Source: Candidatus Thioglobus sp. (GTDB taxonomy: Bacteria; Pseudomonadota; Gammaproteobacteria; PS1; Pseudothioglobaceae). From it: a stretch of DNA of 64,000 nucleotides. Positions 1 to 9,988 of the stretch are shown piece after piece. Numbering within the stretch: position 1 is the first letter of the stretch; every line of letters starts with the position of its first letter. A model generated the notes under the pieces. The model was not told the origin of the DNA and made no database searches. It was given only the letters and a program-made list of their open reading frames with translations. A program made the translations under genes and the position numbers. The stretch is from NCBI GenBank assembly GCA_028228555.1, contig JAOJBP010000001.1:1-64000 (forward strand), given 5' to 3'.

Positions 1-781
1 CTTTTTAGTACCCTACCCTCTTCTTATAAGGTCATTAGAAAAAACAATCCTCTACATTTTTCTGATAACCCATTTAAAAATAAAACTAACTCAGGCTTCA
101 CTCTTTAATCATGTTTAATATGTTTAATATGTTCTCAAATAAAATTCCATCGAAAAATGTAAACCTGCGAAATCTTGTCTGGTTCTTTGTAGTTTATAAA
201 TAGTATTTAACTTAGTTACTAAGTCCTTGTGAGATTATGGTGCCGAAATAAAGGACAATAATTTTTACATTCTCTTTTATGTCGAGTATTTTTTTAAAGC
301 TAACATTCTTCCAGCTTTAAGATTTTTACTTATAAATGCAAAGATAATAATAGGTGAGCTTAACATGTATGCCTGACTTCTCAAGAATTAAGGAAATTGC
401 ATTTGAAATTGAAACTACTTTGTCCGTAAATTTGTATTTAAGTAGAGTTCCAAAACCACTAGGAATAAAATCAACTCGCCTTGAATAAGCCACAGGGATT
501 GGATGAAAAAATTTAGTTAATATGCGCTGCGTACCTTGTCCGTTTGAACATGAATACAGTCGAACTTACCTTTGAATTGAGATGATTTAAGCAAAGCATC
601 TAACGCGCTTTCTACAGTAATTACATAAACATAGCTCTTTGAGATTATTAATTAGCCTTTTATCGCCATTAACTGGAAAAATACCCTTGGACATCAAACT
701 TTTAATTGTATAAAGCGTTTGTCGTTCCTCGCCATTCCAAGTCTTTTCGGTATTAATTTGTAAAATTTTCACTAAAGCCAT
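1..781 (-). pseudogene. Decayed GT4-type glycosyltransferase (5' part)
   Basis: Read on the minus strand from 781, a recognisable glycosyltransferase N-terminus appears (MALVKILQINTEKTWNGEER), the sugar-nucleotide-binding start typical of GT4 enzymes. The frame breaks near 640, and another frame continues with YVYVITVESALDALLK and FDCIHVQTDKVRSAY. It breaks again near 510 and resumes as LTKFFHPIPVAYSRRVDFIP followed by FTDKVVSISNAI. Weaker matches (LDIKENVKII near 250-280, MGYQKNVEDC near 30-60) lead to the left edge in shifting frames with stops. The pieces fall in family order over about 780 bases, so this is one gene broken by several frameshifts. The rest probably lies left of the window. 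In intact form it would add a sugar to LPS or a surface glycan. Confidence 0.8.
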
Positions 782-846
782 TCTTGTTCAGATTTAATAT
801 AAAATTATCATACATAAAATAATCACGAGAATATACCTTACCAAAA

Positions 847-1782
847 ATGAAGGACGAATCAACTAGATTTACAATTGCTGTTATTCATAGAAATGGACTT
901 GGGAGACTTGTATGCGTATTGGACAGTATTTTGACTAATATATCTGCTAATGATGAAGTTATTATTATTGATAACAATAGCACCGATGGATCAATAGATA
1001 AAATTGAAAAAAATAGTTTATATAAAGACGTTAAAATTATTAAAAATACATGTAATACTGGTTATGCCTTTCCTTGCAATCAAGCAATGCTTTTAGGTAA
1101 TGGCAGGTACTTTTTACTTTGTAATAACGATATAAAATTACCTGAAAAATGTTTGGATGAGTTTGAAGAAATTTTCAATAATTCGCCACAATCTGGAATT
1201 ATTGGCGGACAATTAATAGATGCCAATAAAAATATGGTTGGATCATATTCCAAAACCCCTACATTTCTATCTGAGCTGGATTCGATTGTACGCTTAAGAA
1301 CCCCTGAAAGACACCAAACTATCCGCGAAGTGGGCACATTGCTTGGCGCATGCCTTGCCGTGAGAAAAACAACAATTGAATCAGCAGGAATGATGGATGA
1401 TGATTTCTTTTTTTATTTTGAAGAAACTGAATGGTGTATGAGGATAGCGAAAAATGGCTGGAAAGTTCTAACAGCACCACATATTAAAATTATGCATATT
1501 GGTGGCGATAGCACTAAATCTGTTTATCATGGCTCTAGAATTGAGTTCTTTCGATCAAGATTATTATTTTGGCGTAAAACTATGCCTACATATCTTGTCA
1601 TAATTTTATACTTATGGAACATTCCAAAACTTATTGTTGATGGCTGCTTTTATCTAATAGTTACCATTCTAACACTTGGTCTAAATATCAGAATGCGCAA
1701 TAAGTTAATAGATAGGGTCGTGGTTTTAAGCTGGCTACTTCTTGGAAAGCCAAAAACATGGGGACTCCCTGGAAAATGTTAA
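847..1782 (+). CDS. Family 2 glycosyltransferase (rhamnosyltransferase-like)
   Basis: A 311-residue GT-A-fold glycosyltransferase, probably cytoplasmic and loosely membrane-bound, moving a sugar from a nucleotide donor to a growing surface glycan. Visible motifs are the nucleotide-binding [13 protein letters not shown] (residues 37-49), the metal-binding NND (93-95), and the EETEWCMR segment (192-199) containing the probable catalytic acid. A hydrophobic stretch from about 248 resembles the C-terminal membrane-associated tail of rhamnosyltransferase-like GT2 proteins. The stop is 7 bases before rmlA, so the gene probably heads the rhamnose operon. That position suggests dTDP-rhamnose as donor, but the donor cannot be read from the sequence. 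Confidence 0.85.
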   Translation: MKDESTRFTIAVIHRNGLGRLVCVLDSILTNISANDEVIIIDNNSTDGSIDKIEKNSLYKDVKIIKNTCNTGYAFPCNQAMLLGNGRYFLLCNNDIKLPEKCLDEFEEIFNNSPQSGIIGGQLIDANKNMVGSYSKTPTFLSELDSIVRLRTPERHQTIREVGTLLGACLAVRKTTIESAGMMDDDFFFYFEETEWCMRIAKNGWKVLTAPHIKIMHIGGDSTKSVYHGSRIEFFRSRLLFWRKTMPTYLVIILYLWNIPKLIVDGCFYLIVTILTLGLNIRMRNKLIDRVVVLSWLLLGKPKTWGLPGKC

Positions 1783-1789
1783 ACTTATC

Positions 1790-2671
1790 ATGAAAGGAAT
1801 AATCCTAGCAGGCGGCTCAGGCACACGCCTTTATCCTTTGACTAAAGGCGTATCAAAGCAACTAATGCCCATTTATGACAAGCCAATGATTTATTACCCA
1901 TTGTCGGTTCTAATGCTCGCCGGCATTCAAAAGGTTTTGATTATCTCTACCCCTGAAGATTTACCAAGGTTTGAACAGCTCCTTGGTGATGGATCTGACA
2001 TTGGCATGAAGTTTGAATACATAGTACAACCTTCTCCTGATGGACTAGCACAAGCATTTATCTTAGGTAAGGATTTTATTGGTGATGATGATGCTTGTTT
2101 GATTCTAGGTGACAATATTTATTATGGTCATGGTATGACTGATATGTTGGCTAACGCTGTGTCAAACGCTAAAGATAAAAATATGGCAACTGTATTTGGT
2201 TACCATGTTAATGATCCTGAGCGCTATGGTGTGGTTGATTTTGATCACACTGGTAAGGCGCTTAGCATTGAAGAAAAACCAGAAACTCCTAAAAGTAATT
2301 ACGCAGTGACAGGTTTGTACTTTTATCCTAATGACGTCGTTAAGAAAGCTGTTGAAGTTGTACCCTCTGATAGAGGTGAGTTAGAGATTACTACGGTTAA
2401 TCAAATGTATTTGAGTGAAGAACGTCTAACCGTTGAACTTATGGGTAGAGGTTACGCTTGGCTTGATACAGGCACTCATGAGAGTCTATTAGAAGCTTCA
2501 ACATTCATAGAGACCATTGAGCGAAGACAAGGCTTAAAAGTAGCCTGTATCGAAGAGATTGCATTTGAGCAAGGCTATATTAATAAAGAACAACTTATAG
2601 AGCTGGCTAAACCCTTAGCTAAGAATCAATACGGACAATACTTACTCAGACGTGCAGAGGAAGTAAATTGA
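1790..2671 (+). CDS. rfbA: Glucose-1-phosphate thymidylyltransferase
   Basis: RmlA makes dTDP-glucose from dTTP and glucose-1-phosphate, the first step to dTDP-L-rhamnose. The nucleotidyltransferase signature [11 protein letters not shown] lies at residues 8-18, and GDNIYYGHG carries the metal-binding Asp. Length is 293 residues, normal for the family. The frame stays open upstream to 1742, but the family's conserved N-terminus MKGIILAGG starts at 1790, so this start is used. The 3' end overlaps the TTG start of rmlC. It is the first of four contiguous rhamnose genes. Confidence 0.95.
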   Translation: MKGIILAGGSGTRLYPLTKGVSKQLMPIYDKPMIYYPLSVLMLAGIQKVLIISTPEDLPRFEQLLGDGSDIGMKFEYIVQPSPDGLAQAFILGKDFIGDDDACLILGDNIYYGHGMTDMLANAVSNAKDKNMATVFGYHVNDPERYGVVDFDHTGKALSIEEKPETPKSNYAVTGLYFYPNDVVKKAVEVVPSDRGELEITTVNQMYLSEERLTVELMGRGYAWLDTGTHESLLEASTFIETIERRQGLKVACIEEIAFEQGYINKEQLIELAKPLAKNQYGQYLLRRAEEVN

Positions 2672-3222
2672 AGTTTACCTCTCAGTCAATTGAAGGTGTA
2701 ATACTTATTGAGCCCACTATACATGGTGATAATCGAGGGTATTTTGTAGAAACCTTCAGGCAAGATTTACTTGAAGAGGCTATCGGATACCAAGTTAACT
2801 TTGTACAGGATAATGAATCAAAATCAACCAAGGGCGTGCTTCGAGGCCTTCACTATCAACTGCCACCCTACACCCAAGCTAAACTCGTCAGAGTGATTGA
2901 AGGTAGTGTATTAGATATAGCTGTTGATATACGCAAATCTAGCCCTACTTTTGGCCAGCATGTGTCTGTAGAACTAACAGCACAGAACAAGCATCAGTTA
3001 TTTGTTCCGCACGGTTTTGCACATGGCTTTGTTGTACTTAGTGATAGCGCTACCTTTGCTTACAAAGTAGATAGCTACTACGCACCTGAGCATGATCGAG
3101 GCATTGCTTTTAATGATGCCCAACTTAAAATTGATTGGCAATTATCAGCAGAAGAGTTACAACTCTCAGATAAAGATAAAATCCATCCATCTTTAGCAAA
3201 TGCTAAAGATTTGTTTGAATAG
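2668..3222 (+). CDS. rfbC: dTDP-4-dehydrorhamnose 3,5-epimerase
   Basis: RmlC epimerises dTDP-4-keto-6-deoxyglucose at C3 and C5, the third step of dTDP-L-rhamnose synthesis. The cupin core is recognisable from [10 protein letters not shown] (catalytic His) and VPHGFAHGF, and the 184-residue length is typical. The start is TTG at 2668, whose bases overlap the rmlA stop (TTGA), indicating translational coupling. The downstream rmlD starts 9 bases after the stop. Confidence 0.94.
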   Translation: MKFTSQSIEGVILIEPTIHGDNRGYFVETFRQDLLEEAIGYQVNFVQDNESKSTKGVLRGLHYQLPPYTQAKLVRVIEGSVLDIAVDIRKSSPTFGQHVSVELTAQNKHQLFVPHGFAHGFVVLSDSATFAYKVDSYYAPEHDRGIAFNDAQLKIDWQLSAEELQLSDKDKIHPSLANAKDLFE

Positions 3223-3231
3223 CTGACAGTC

Positions 3232-4125
3232 ATGAAAATACTCGTTACCGGTAAGAATGGCCAATTAGGGCGGTCTATTTATAAAATAGTTAATACAGCC
3301 AATGGTGACAACCTACCCCCTAATGAATTTATCTTTGTTGGTAGAGAAGAGCTAGACTTAAGCAGTGAGAGCAGTATTAGTCACTACTTCGATAGTAATG
3401 ACAGGTTCGATGTTATTATTAACTGTGCAGCCTACACTGCTGTTGATAAAGCAGAAGAAGAGCAAGAGCTTGCTAACCAAGTTAACCATTTAGCAGTTAA
3501 TCAATTAGCTGGGATCGCCAAAGAGCAGAAAGCCAGGCTAATTCACATCTCCACAGATTATGTTTTTAATGGAGAGAGTGATAAACCGTATATAGAGACA
3601 AGTGAGACTAATCCAATTAATGTTTATGGAAAAACCAAGCTGGCTGGAGAAAAAGCACTGCAAGCAGTGATACCAATGAATGCTGTTATCATTAGAACTA
3701 GCTGGGTATATTCAGAATATGGCAATAACTTTGTTAAGACCATGTTAAGGCTAGGCAAAGAGCGAGATGAGTTAAACGTAGTCAGTGATCAAATAGGCTC
3801 TCCTACTTATGCTACTGATTTAGCAGGTGCAATATTAGAAATTATAAAGAAGAAAGAATTTAGAGAAGAAGATCAAGCGACTCAGATTTATCATTATTCA
3901 AATGAGGGTGAGATAAGTTGGTATGATTTTACAAAGGAAATTTTTAAAATAGCAAGGACAAATTGTAAGGTTAACCCGATAACAACACAGCAGTATCCAA
4001 CCCCTGCAAAGAGACCAAAAAATACCTTAATGAATAAAAATAAAATAATAGAAAAATTTGGAGTTAAGAATGCCAACTGGAAAGAACCCCTAAACACTTG
4101 TATTACAACACTAAAGGAACAGTAA
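3232..4125 (+). CDS. rfbD: dTDP-4-dehydrorhamnose reductase
   Basis: RmlD reduces dTDP-4-keto-L-rhamnose with NAD(P)H to dTDP-L-rhamnose, the final step. It has an N-terminal Rossmann motif (GKNGQLG, residues 7-13), an STDYVF segment and the SDR Tyr-Lys pair in YGKTK. Length is 297 residues, usual for the family. The stop codon overlaps the rmlB start (TAATG at 4123-4127), so the two are translationally coupled. Confidence 0.94.
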   Translation: MKILVTGKNGQLGRSIYKIVNTANGDNLPPNEFIFVGREELDLSSESSISHYFDSNDRFDVIINCAAYTAVDKAEEEQELANQVNHLAVNQLAGIAKEQKARLIHISTDYVFNGESDKPYIETSETNPINVYGKTKLAGEKALQAVIPMNAVIIRTSWVYSEYGNNFVKTMLRLGKERDELNVVSDQIGSPTYATDLAGAILEIIKKKEFREEDQATQIYHYSNEGEISWYDFTKEIFKIARTNCKVNPITTQQYPTPAKRPKNTLMNKNKIIEKFGVKNANWKEPLNTCITTLKEQ

Positions 4126-5198
4126 TGGCTTCAAAAAAACTACTCATTACTGGCGGTGCTGGCTTCATAGGCTCTGCTGTCATTCGTCACATTATTAACA
4201 ACACCAACCATAGTGTTATTAATCTTGATAAGCTTACCTATGCAGGTAATTTAGAATCTTTAGTTTCAATTGAAAGTGATCCAAGATATACATTTGAACA
4301 AGTAGACATTTGTGATGCTAGTGAGATCAAACGTGTGTTTAATGAACACCAGCCTGATATCGTCATGCATCTTGCAGCAGAGTCACATGTTGATAGATCA
4401 ATTGACGGCCCTGGTGAATTTATTCAAACCAACATCGTAGGAACTTATGTATTGCTCGAAGAGGCTAGAGATTATTGGTCTAATCTAGATAGTGATAAGA
4501 AAGATGGTTTTAGATTCCATCATGTATCTACTGATGAAGTCTATGGTGATTTAGAAGGTACAGATGATCTATTTACTGAAGATACGCCTTATGCACCTAG
4601 CTCACCTTACTCTGCCGCTAAAGCTAGTTCCGATCATTTAGTACGTGCATGGCAACGAACTTTTAAATTCCCAACACTGATTACCAATTGTTCTAATAAT
4701 TATGGCCCCTATCAGTTCCCTGAAAAGCTTATTCCATTAATTATTCTAAATGCACTAGAAGGTAAAGATTTACCAATATACGGAGACGGCAAACAAATAC
4801 GTGATTGGTTGTATGTTGATGACCATGCAAGAGCGCTACTTCATGTAGCGCTTACAGGTGAAATTAGTGAGACATACAATATTGGTGGTCACAATGAACT
4901 TCAAAATATTGAGGTTGTAAAAACCGTTTGTAGTATTTTAGATGAACTAGTACCAAGCAAGCTTGACAGCGTTACTAGATACGAACAACTTATTACTTAT
5001 GTCGGCGATAGAGCGGGGCATGATGTCAGATATGCAATTGACGCCACTAAAATTGCTAATGAGCTGAATTGGACGCCTGATGAAACTTTTGCAACAGGTA
5101 TTAAAAAGACCATTGAGTGGTATTTAGAAAATACCGTTTGGTGCGATAATGTTAAAGATGGTAGCTATCAAGGGGAAAGATTGGGAGTGATAAACTAA
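4125..5198 (+). CDS. rfbB: dTDP-glucose 4,6-dehydratase
   Basis: RmlB converts dTDP-glucose to dTDP-4-keto-6-deoxyglucose, step two of the rhamnose pathway. Motifs are the NAD-binding GGAGFIGS near the N-terminus, STDEVYGD (catalytic Asp-Glu) and the [10 protein letters not shown] Tyr-Lys pair. The frame is open from 4098, but the conserved [11 protein letters not shown] begins at 4125, overlapping the rmlD stop. That gives 357 residues, the family norm. Gene order A-C-D-B differs from the common enteric B-D-A-C arrangement. Confidence 0.95.
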   Translation: MASKKLLITGGAGFIGSAVIRHIINNTNHSVINLDKLTYAGNLESLVSIESDPRYTFEQVDICDASEIKRVFNEHQPDIVMHLAAESHVDRSIDGPGEFIQTNIVGTYVLLEEARDYWSNLDSDKKDGFRFHHVSTDEVYGDLEGTDDLFTEDTPYAPSSPYSAAKASSDHLVRAWQRTFKFPTLITNCSNNYGPYQFPEKLIPLIILNALEGKDLPIYGDGKQIRDWLYVDDHARALLHVALTGEISETYNIGGHNELQNIEVVKTVCSILDELVPSKLDSVTRYEQLITYVGDRAGHDVRYAIDATKIANELNWTPDETFATGIKKTIEWYLENTVWCDNVKDGSYQGERLGVIN

Positions 5199-5225
5199 AA
5201 AAACACCTAGATAGACTGAACTGGA

Positions 5226-6458
5226 CTATTTAACTAACCTCCTATTAAAGGAAACATGACCAATAACAACTACTAATATTACTGCAAAAAACAGTGCTGT
5301 TGATTGATGTGCAAAAACAGTTGCAGTAAAAGAATAAAATAAATAATGGAGAATTAAAAACATCCCTACAATGACTAACTGCCTTTGGTGGAAATTAAAT
5401 ATTTCTAGCTTCATAGAAACAAAAAGATATTTTAGCGGGAATAATAGCAATAAAATAAATGCCAACAGCCCAATCGCGCCTTGCTCAATAAGACTGGTAA
5501 TATATTCATTGTGAGGGTGAGAGAAATTACCAACAAATTTACTCACCTCACCCTTGTCTATAATTTTTTTTTGGTGTTTCGCATAATTATCCTCACCCAC
5601 ACCAATTAAAGTATTGTCTTTAATTATTATATAAGATGTCTTCCACATTTCCAACCTTGCACCTGCCGAGGTGTTGGCCTTGCCACTTTCAGACCAGCTA
5701 ACCACATTATTCAATGCTGTATCAATTCTACTTTTAACGCCTGTTTGTGGCACAAGATATGCACTCATAAAAATACTGAAAAATAAAAGCATAACAATAA
5801 ACCTAACTCTTAATTTCCAATTGATAGGATTAACAAATAAAACAATCAAAAAAGAAAGGAAGGCGGAAATCCATACGCCACGCCCCCCTGATAATATAGA
5901 GGCTAAAATTCCAAAAACAAAGGCTGTAAAAAATATAAAGTTTTTCACATAAGAATTATCTTTATTAATAAACATTAAGCTGGACAATCCAAATATTGAG
6001 GAAAATAATGAAAAGACACCCGTCTGAATCGAAACTACTTTTGATAAATAAATCACATCAATCATGCCAAATTTGATCACTCCTGATACGATTGCACCAA
6101 GAACAATGCCCCATATAAGCCAATTAGCGCTAACGTCTGTTTTTCTAATGAAAAAATAAATTGGCAACACAAGTATCAATCTAGAAGGTGTATCAAGATC
6201 ACGTAAATACCCATCAAACCACCATAAATTTATTGCAATAACTGCAAAGTAAAAAACAAAAGAGAAAACAAAATATTTCTCCCATTTATTTAATTTCATC
6301 CTCTCTCTTTTTATGGTCAAACCTACAACACTTAAAATAAGCATCAAAACAACAATACTTCCACCTTTTGGAATAGCAGCCAACGCAGTTGGAAGGATAA
6401 AAATTAATAAACCCATTAAAAAATTTATTAGTAATAATAGTTTGTTAGTAATGTTCAT
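5226..6458 (-). CDS. O-antigen ligase / Wzy-C family membrane protein
   Basis: A polytopic inner-membrane protein with about ten hydrophobic segments. It carries the Wzy_C hallmarks SGGRGVWIS and the periplasmic-loop motif HPHNEYITSLIEQG. Proteins of this family join undecaprenyl-linked polysaccharide to lipid A-core (WaaL) or polymerise O-units (Wzy). The sequence does not separate the two, although the nearby core and rhamnose genes favour the ligase. The frame is open to 6548, which would overlap the start of the divergent gene at 6477. The Met at 6458 (MNITNKLLLLINFL) avoids that overlap and gives about 410 residues. No clear Shine-Dalgarno sequence decides between the starts. Confidence 0.8.
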   Translation of the reverse strand: MNITNKLLLLINFLMGLLIFILPTALAAIPKGGSIVVLMLILSVVGLTIKRERMKLNKWEKYFVFSFVFYFAVIAINLWWFDGYLRDLDTPSRLILVLPIYFFIRKTDVSANWLIWGIVLGAIVSGVIKFGMIDVIYLSKVVSIQTGVFSLFSSIFGLSSLMFINKDNSYVKNFIFFTAFVFGILASILSGGRGVWISAFLSFLIVLFVNPINWKLRVRFIVMLLFFSIFMSAYLVPQTGVKSRIDTALNNVVSWSESGKANTSAGARLEMWKTSYIIIKDNTLIGVGEDNYAKHQKKIIDKGEVSKFVGNFSHPHNEYITSLIEQGAIGLLAFILLLLFPLKYLFVSMKLEIFNFHQRQLVIVGMFLILHYLFYSFTATVFAHQSTALFFAVILVVVIGHVSFNRRLVK

Positions 6459-6476
6459 ATATGGATAATAATACCA

Positions 6477-7931
6477 ATGAAGAAAGTAAATAAGAATGAG
6501 CCATTTTATCATCCAGTATTTTGGCTGTTTATTTATATTTTTATTCATTTATTGGTGCGAATCTTATTCAGCCAAACACTTCAGGTTGACGACGCTGAAC
6601 AGATTGATTATGCACAAAATATCTTTTTAGGCTATCCAATCCCCCAGCCCCCTTTATACAGTTGGATGAGCTGGCTGTCATTTCAAATATTTGGCACGGG
6701 ATTGCTTGCATTAACCCTACTTAAATATACATTTATTGCGCTAACTTTTTGGTTTACATGGCTTGTTTCTGGACAGTTATTTCAGCATTTACAAACGCGT
6801 TATATTGCCACTTTTTCCTATTTGTTAATGCCGTCATTTGCTTGGCACATGCATCAAGGATTTACCCATACCATCTTGCTAGGTTTTGGTATTATTTTGT
6901 CATTACATGCATTGTTGTCGCTCAAAGACAATCCGACGACTAAAAACTACTTGTATTTAGGTCTTGCTTTTGGTATTGGGCTAATGGGTAAATACAGTTT
7001 CTTATTGTTTATGATTCCAATATTTATTGCTGCAGTATCTATTGGTTCTTTTAGACAGATTTTTGCTAATAAAAAAACATGGCTGGCTATTGGTGTGTTT
7101 GTGTTAATTATTGGTCCACATACTTATTGGTTAACCCAACATTATCAGGAAATATTCTTGTCGATCGATCAAAAATTAAAAGTGACTAGTAATAATTTGT
7201 TACTTGATCGAATGAAATCTGTGGGGCAATTTATTGGTGCCGCTGTCTCTTTTGTTGTGCCTTTTGCTTTAGTTTTTATAATCAGTGGCTGGAAGAAATT
7301 ATTTAACATTGATAAACAAGTCTCAAAAAATGATAATGCCCAACTGTTAAGCCGTTTCTATCTGATTATTATCGCCCTGGTATTGATATTGGCTATTTTT
7401 ATCAGTATGCCGCACTTTAAAGTACGTTGGTTTCATCCATTAATGATGATATTCCCTTTATGGATGCTTGCTCGAATTGAACGACAGGTGCCTCTCTCAA
7501 AATCAATCATGCGCTGGTTTGCTAGCATCATGATTATTTTTACTATACTGATACTCTCAATCCGTATTACACAAGTAACCATCGGCCCTGATCTTGGTAA
7601 TTATGGGCGGCTTAATAGACCAATTATTGAAACGTTTGATAAATTACCAATATCTACCTTAGCGGGCTCAATTATAAAAACTGAAGATGGCTTTATTGGC
7701 TCTCATTTGTTGTCTTATTATCAAGATACAAATATTATTATTGGCAGTAGGAATTTTAGAAAAGAATACTTTAAAGACTCGACTCAATGCTTGTGGCTAT
7801 GGGACGATGACACGCCATATACCAAGCCGAGCATTGATCGGATAATCGAATCTGGGCAATTGGAAACTTATATTGCTGATTTTAAATACACGCTTTTTTA
7901 TGCGCTTAGCTCAAAACAAGAATGCAACTAA
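6477..7931 (+). CDS. GT39-family lipid-linked sugar glycosyltransferase
   Basis: A 484-residue integral membrane protein of the dolichyl-phosphate-mannose mannosyltransferase / ArnT superfamily. It has an N-terminal TM segment, then the first periplasmic loop with the catalytic acidic pair (QVDDAEQIDYAQ), GYPIPQPPLYSWM and WHMHQGFTHT, then many further TM helices. Such enzymes move a sugar from a polyprenyl phosphate to lipid A, a glycan or a protein. The LAB_N and ArnC-like GT2 genes facing it fit a complete module: GT2 loads the sugar on the lipid, GT39 transfers it. The final acceptor is unknown. Its 3' end overlaps the LAB_N gene by 4 bases. Confidence 0.82.
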   Translation: MKKVNKNEPFYHPVFWLFIYIFIHLLVRILFSQTLQVDDAEQIDYAQNIFLGYPIPQPPLYSWMSWLSFQIFGTGLLALTLLKYTFIALTFWFTWLVSGQLFQHLQTRYIATFSYLLMPSFAWHMHQGFTHTILLGFGIILSLHALLSLKDNPTTKNYLYLGLAFGIGLMGKYSFLLFMIPIFIAAVSIGSFRQIFANKKTWLAIGVFVLIIGPHTYWLTQHYQEIFLSIDQKLKVTSNNLLLDRMKSVGQFIGAAVSFVVPFALVFIISGWKKLFNIDKQVSKNDNAQLLSRFYLIIIALVLILAIFISMPHFKVRWFHPLMMIFPLWMLARIERQVPLSKSIMRWFASIMIIFTILILSIRITQVTIGPDLGNYGRLNRPIIETFDKLPISTLAGSIIKTEDGFIGSHLLSYYQDTNIIIGSRNFRKEYFKDSTQCLWLWDDDTPYTKPSIDRIIESGQLETYIADFKYTLFYALSSKQECN

Positions 7932-8203
7932 ATATCGCTCGTCTGCTCTTTTCGAATCAGCATAAGGTTGCGTACATAAACAAACAAACCCATGCCTTGG
8001 CCAATAATAAACACCGGGTCTTGTCTTAAAATAGCGTAGCTTAAAAGCGTTAAACCACCTGCTAAACTAAAATACCAAAATGCGTGTGGAATGATGCTTT
8101 TTTTATGTTTTTCGCTATAAATCCATTGGATTAGAAAACGCATAGAAAACAACCCTTGACCAATGAGTCCTATGATTAACCATGAAGTTGGAATGTCTTG
8201 CAT
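7928..8203 (-). CDS. Lipid A biosynthesis N-terminal domain (LAB_N) protein
   Basis: A 91-residue protein with three hydrophobic segments, carrying the LAB_N pattern (GLIGQGLFSMRFLIQWIYSE near the N-terminus, SLAGGLTLLSYAI in the middle). The family is small, membrane-embedded and typically encoded between a polyprenyl-phosphate GT2 and a GT39 enzyme, as here. Its biochemical role is not firmly known. A part in flipping or handling the lipid-linked sugar is an inference from context. It starts one base after the stop of the upstream GT2 gene and is surely co-transcribed with it. Confidence 0.85.
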   Translation of the reverse strand: MQDIPTSWLIIGLIGQGLFSMRFLIQWIYSEKHKKSIIPHAFWYFSLAGGLTLLSYAILRQDPVFIIGQGMGLFVYVRNLMLIRKEQTSDI

Positions 8204-8204
8204 T

Positions 8205-8924
8205 TTAAAGCTCCTGTGTGTCGGTTAGTCGTGCACGATTTTGTAGCCAACGTACACCTAAAATATCAACAATACCTACCCATAATCGATTATGAAAACC
8301 GTATTTTGATGTGCCTTGCATTCGATAGCGATGATTCACCTCTACCGATACAACTCGCCCACCTTGTCGCTGAAATAGTGCTGGAATATAACGGTGCATG
8401 TGATCAAAATAAGGCAATGCTAAAAAACTATCGCGCGCAAAAATCTTAAGGCCACAACCGGTATCAGGCGTTCCATCTCTTAATAATTTATCACGTATGC
8501 CATTAGCATATTTTGAAGAAATGCGCTTCAACCAGGTATCTTTGCGTTTTTTTCGATAGCCAGCAACTACCAGCCATGGATCAGAATTTTGATTGTCAAC
8601 TAGTTCGCTATATAAGTTGGGTATATCAGCTGGATCATTCTGGCCATCGCCATCAAGTGTTGCTATCCAATTTGATTTTGCGTGCTGCACACCTGTTCGT
8701 ACTGCTGTTGATTGGCCACTATTTTTAAGGTGTTTAATGATTCTTAAAGTAGACAAGTCTTGCTTTATTTTTAATAAAACTTCAAGTGTATTGTCCGTAC
8801 TTCCATCATCTATGACAATAATCTCATGCTGATATTGCCCATCAAGCGCATGTGTAATTTCATTAATCAACGTACCAATACTTTCTTCTTCGTTACAAAC
8901 TGGAATTACAACTGAAAGATCCAT
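8205..8924 (-). CDS. Polyprenyl-phosphate glycosyltransferase (DPM1/ArnC-like GT2)
   Basis: A 239-residue family 2 glycosyltransferase. IDDGSTDNT binds the nucleotide sugar, LDGDGQNDP provides the metal-binding DxD-type motif, and DTGCGLKIF is typical of dolichol-phosphate-mannose synthase-like enzymes. It lacks the C-terminal TM pair of ArnC and so looks like a soluble, membrane-associated type. Its probable role is to load a sugar on undecaprenyl phosphate for the GT39 enzyme. The upstream UDP-glucuronate epimerase and Ugd suggest a uronic acid is made nearby, but the donor specificity is not visible. Confidence 0.85.
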   Translation of the reverse strand: MDLSVVIPVCNEEESIGTLINEITHALDGQYQHEIIVIDDGSTDNTLEVLLKIKQDLSTLRIIKHLKNSGQSTAVRTGVQHAKSNWIATLDGDGQNDPADIPNLYSELVDNQNSDPWLVVAGYRKKRKDTWLKRISSKYANGIRDKLLRDGTPDTGCGLKIFARDSFLALPYFDHMHRYIPALFQRQGGRVVSVEVNHRYRMQGTSKYGFHNRLWVGIVDILGVRWLQNRARLTDTQEL

Positions 8925-8936
8925 ATTTCCATCCTA

Positions 8937-9944
8937 TTAAATATTATTATATTGCTTATACCAAACCGCAAAATTCTCCACACCCTGCTTAACACTCATG
9001 CTCGGTTTGTAGCCAAACTCCTCTACTAAGTCATCAACATCTGCATAAGTATCAGGGACATCTCCAGGTTGGAGTGGTAGTAGTTCTTTTTCTGCAGTTT
9101 TACCAAGTGAGGTTTCCAGTGCTTCAATGTAATCCATCAACTCAACTGGATTGTTATTGCCAATATTATAAACCCTGTATGGGGCGCTAGAGGTGGCAGG
9201 ATCTGGGTTATTACTATCCCAGTTAGGGTTTATTGGTGCCGGCCTGTCAAGCACTCTGATGATGCCTTCAACAATATCGTCAATGTAGGTGAAGTCTCTA
9301 CGATGTTTGCCGTAGTTAAATACCGTGATAGGCTCATCATTCATAATAGCTCTGGTGAACTTTTGTAATGCCATGTCAGGCCTGTCATACGGACCATACA
9401 CCGTAAAGAACCTAAGGCCTGTGGTTGGTAAATCATACAGATGAGAATAGGTATGTGCCATTAACTCATTAGCTTTCTTGGTAGCTGCATATAAGCTAAC
9501 TGGATGATTAACACCGTCATGCGTTGAGAATGGCTGTTTGGTATTAAGCCCATAAGTAGAGCTTGATGAGGCATAAACAAGGTGTCCCACCTTGTTATGT
9601 CTGCAACCTTCTAATATGTGGGCAAAGCCTACTAAGTTTGTATCAATATAAGCTAGAGGATTCTCAATAGAATATCTAACACCTGCTTGCGCTGCTAGAT
9701 TAACCACCCCTTCGAATTGATGATCTTTAAAAAGTTTGGCCATCGCTTCGCGATCTTCAAGATTCATTCTAATGTGTGTATAGTTTGGATGATCAGCATG
9801 TCTTGCTAAGCGCGCCTCTTTTAAAGCGGGATCGTAATAGTCATTATGATTATCAATACCAATAACGGTATCACCTCTATCAAGCAGTCTAATTGAGAGT
9901 GCTGAACCGATAAAACCTGCCGAACCTGTTACTAATACTTTCAT
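8937..9944 (-). CDS. UDP-glucuronate 4-epimerase-like NAD-dependent epimerase
   Basis: A 335-residue extended SDR enzyme with the GSAGFIGS Rossmann motif at the N-terminus, the [15 protein letters not shown] segment characteristic of UDP-glucuronate 4-epimerases, YAATKKANE (catalytic Tyr and Lys) and [17 protein letters not shown]. It would convert UDP-glucuronate to UDP-galacturonate. Its immediate upstream neighbour is Ugd, which makes UDP-glucuronate, so the two form a two-step route to UDP-galacturonate for the LPS core or surface polysaccharide. Confidence 0.9.
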   Translation of the reverse strand: MKVLVTGSAGFIGSALSIRLLDRGDTVIGIDNHNDYYDPALKEARLARHADHPNYTHIRMNLEDREAMAKLFKDHQFEGVVNLAAQAGVRYSIENPLAYIDTNLVGFAHILEGCRHNKVGHLVYASSSSTYGLNTKQPFSTHDGVNHPVSLYAATKKANELMAHTYSHLYDLPTTGLRFFTVYGPYDRPDMALQKFTRAIMNDEPITVFNYGKHRRDFTYIDDIVEGIIRVLDRPAPINPNWDSNNPDPATSSAPYRVYNIGNNNPVELMDYIEALETSLGKTAEKELLPLQPGDVPDTYADVDDLVEEFGYKPSMSVKQGVENFAVWYKQYNNI

Positions 9945-9988
9945 ATAATAATTCTTATTTTTAATGTGTTGTTTTGTTGTTTACTTAA

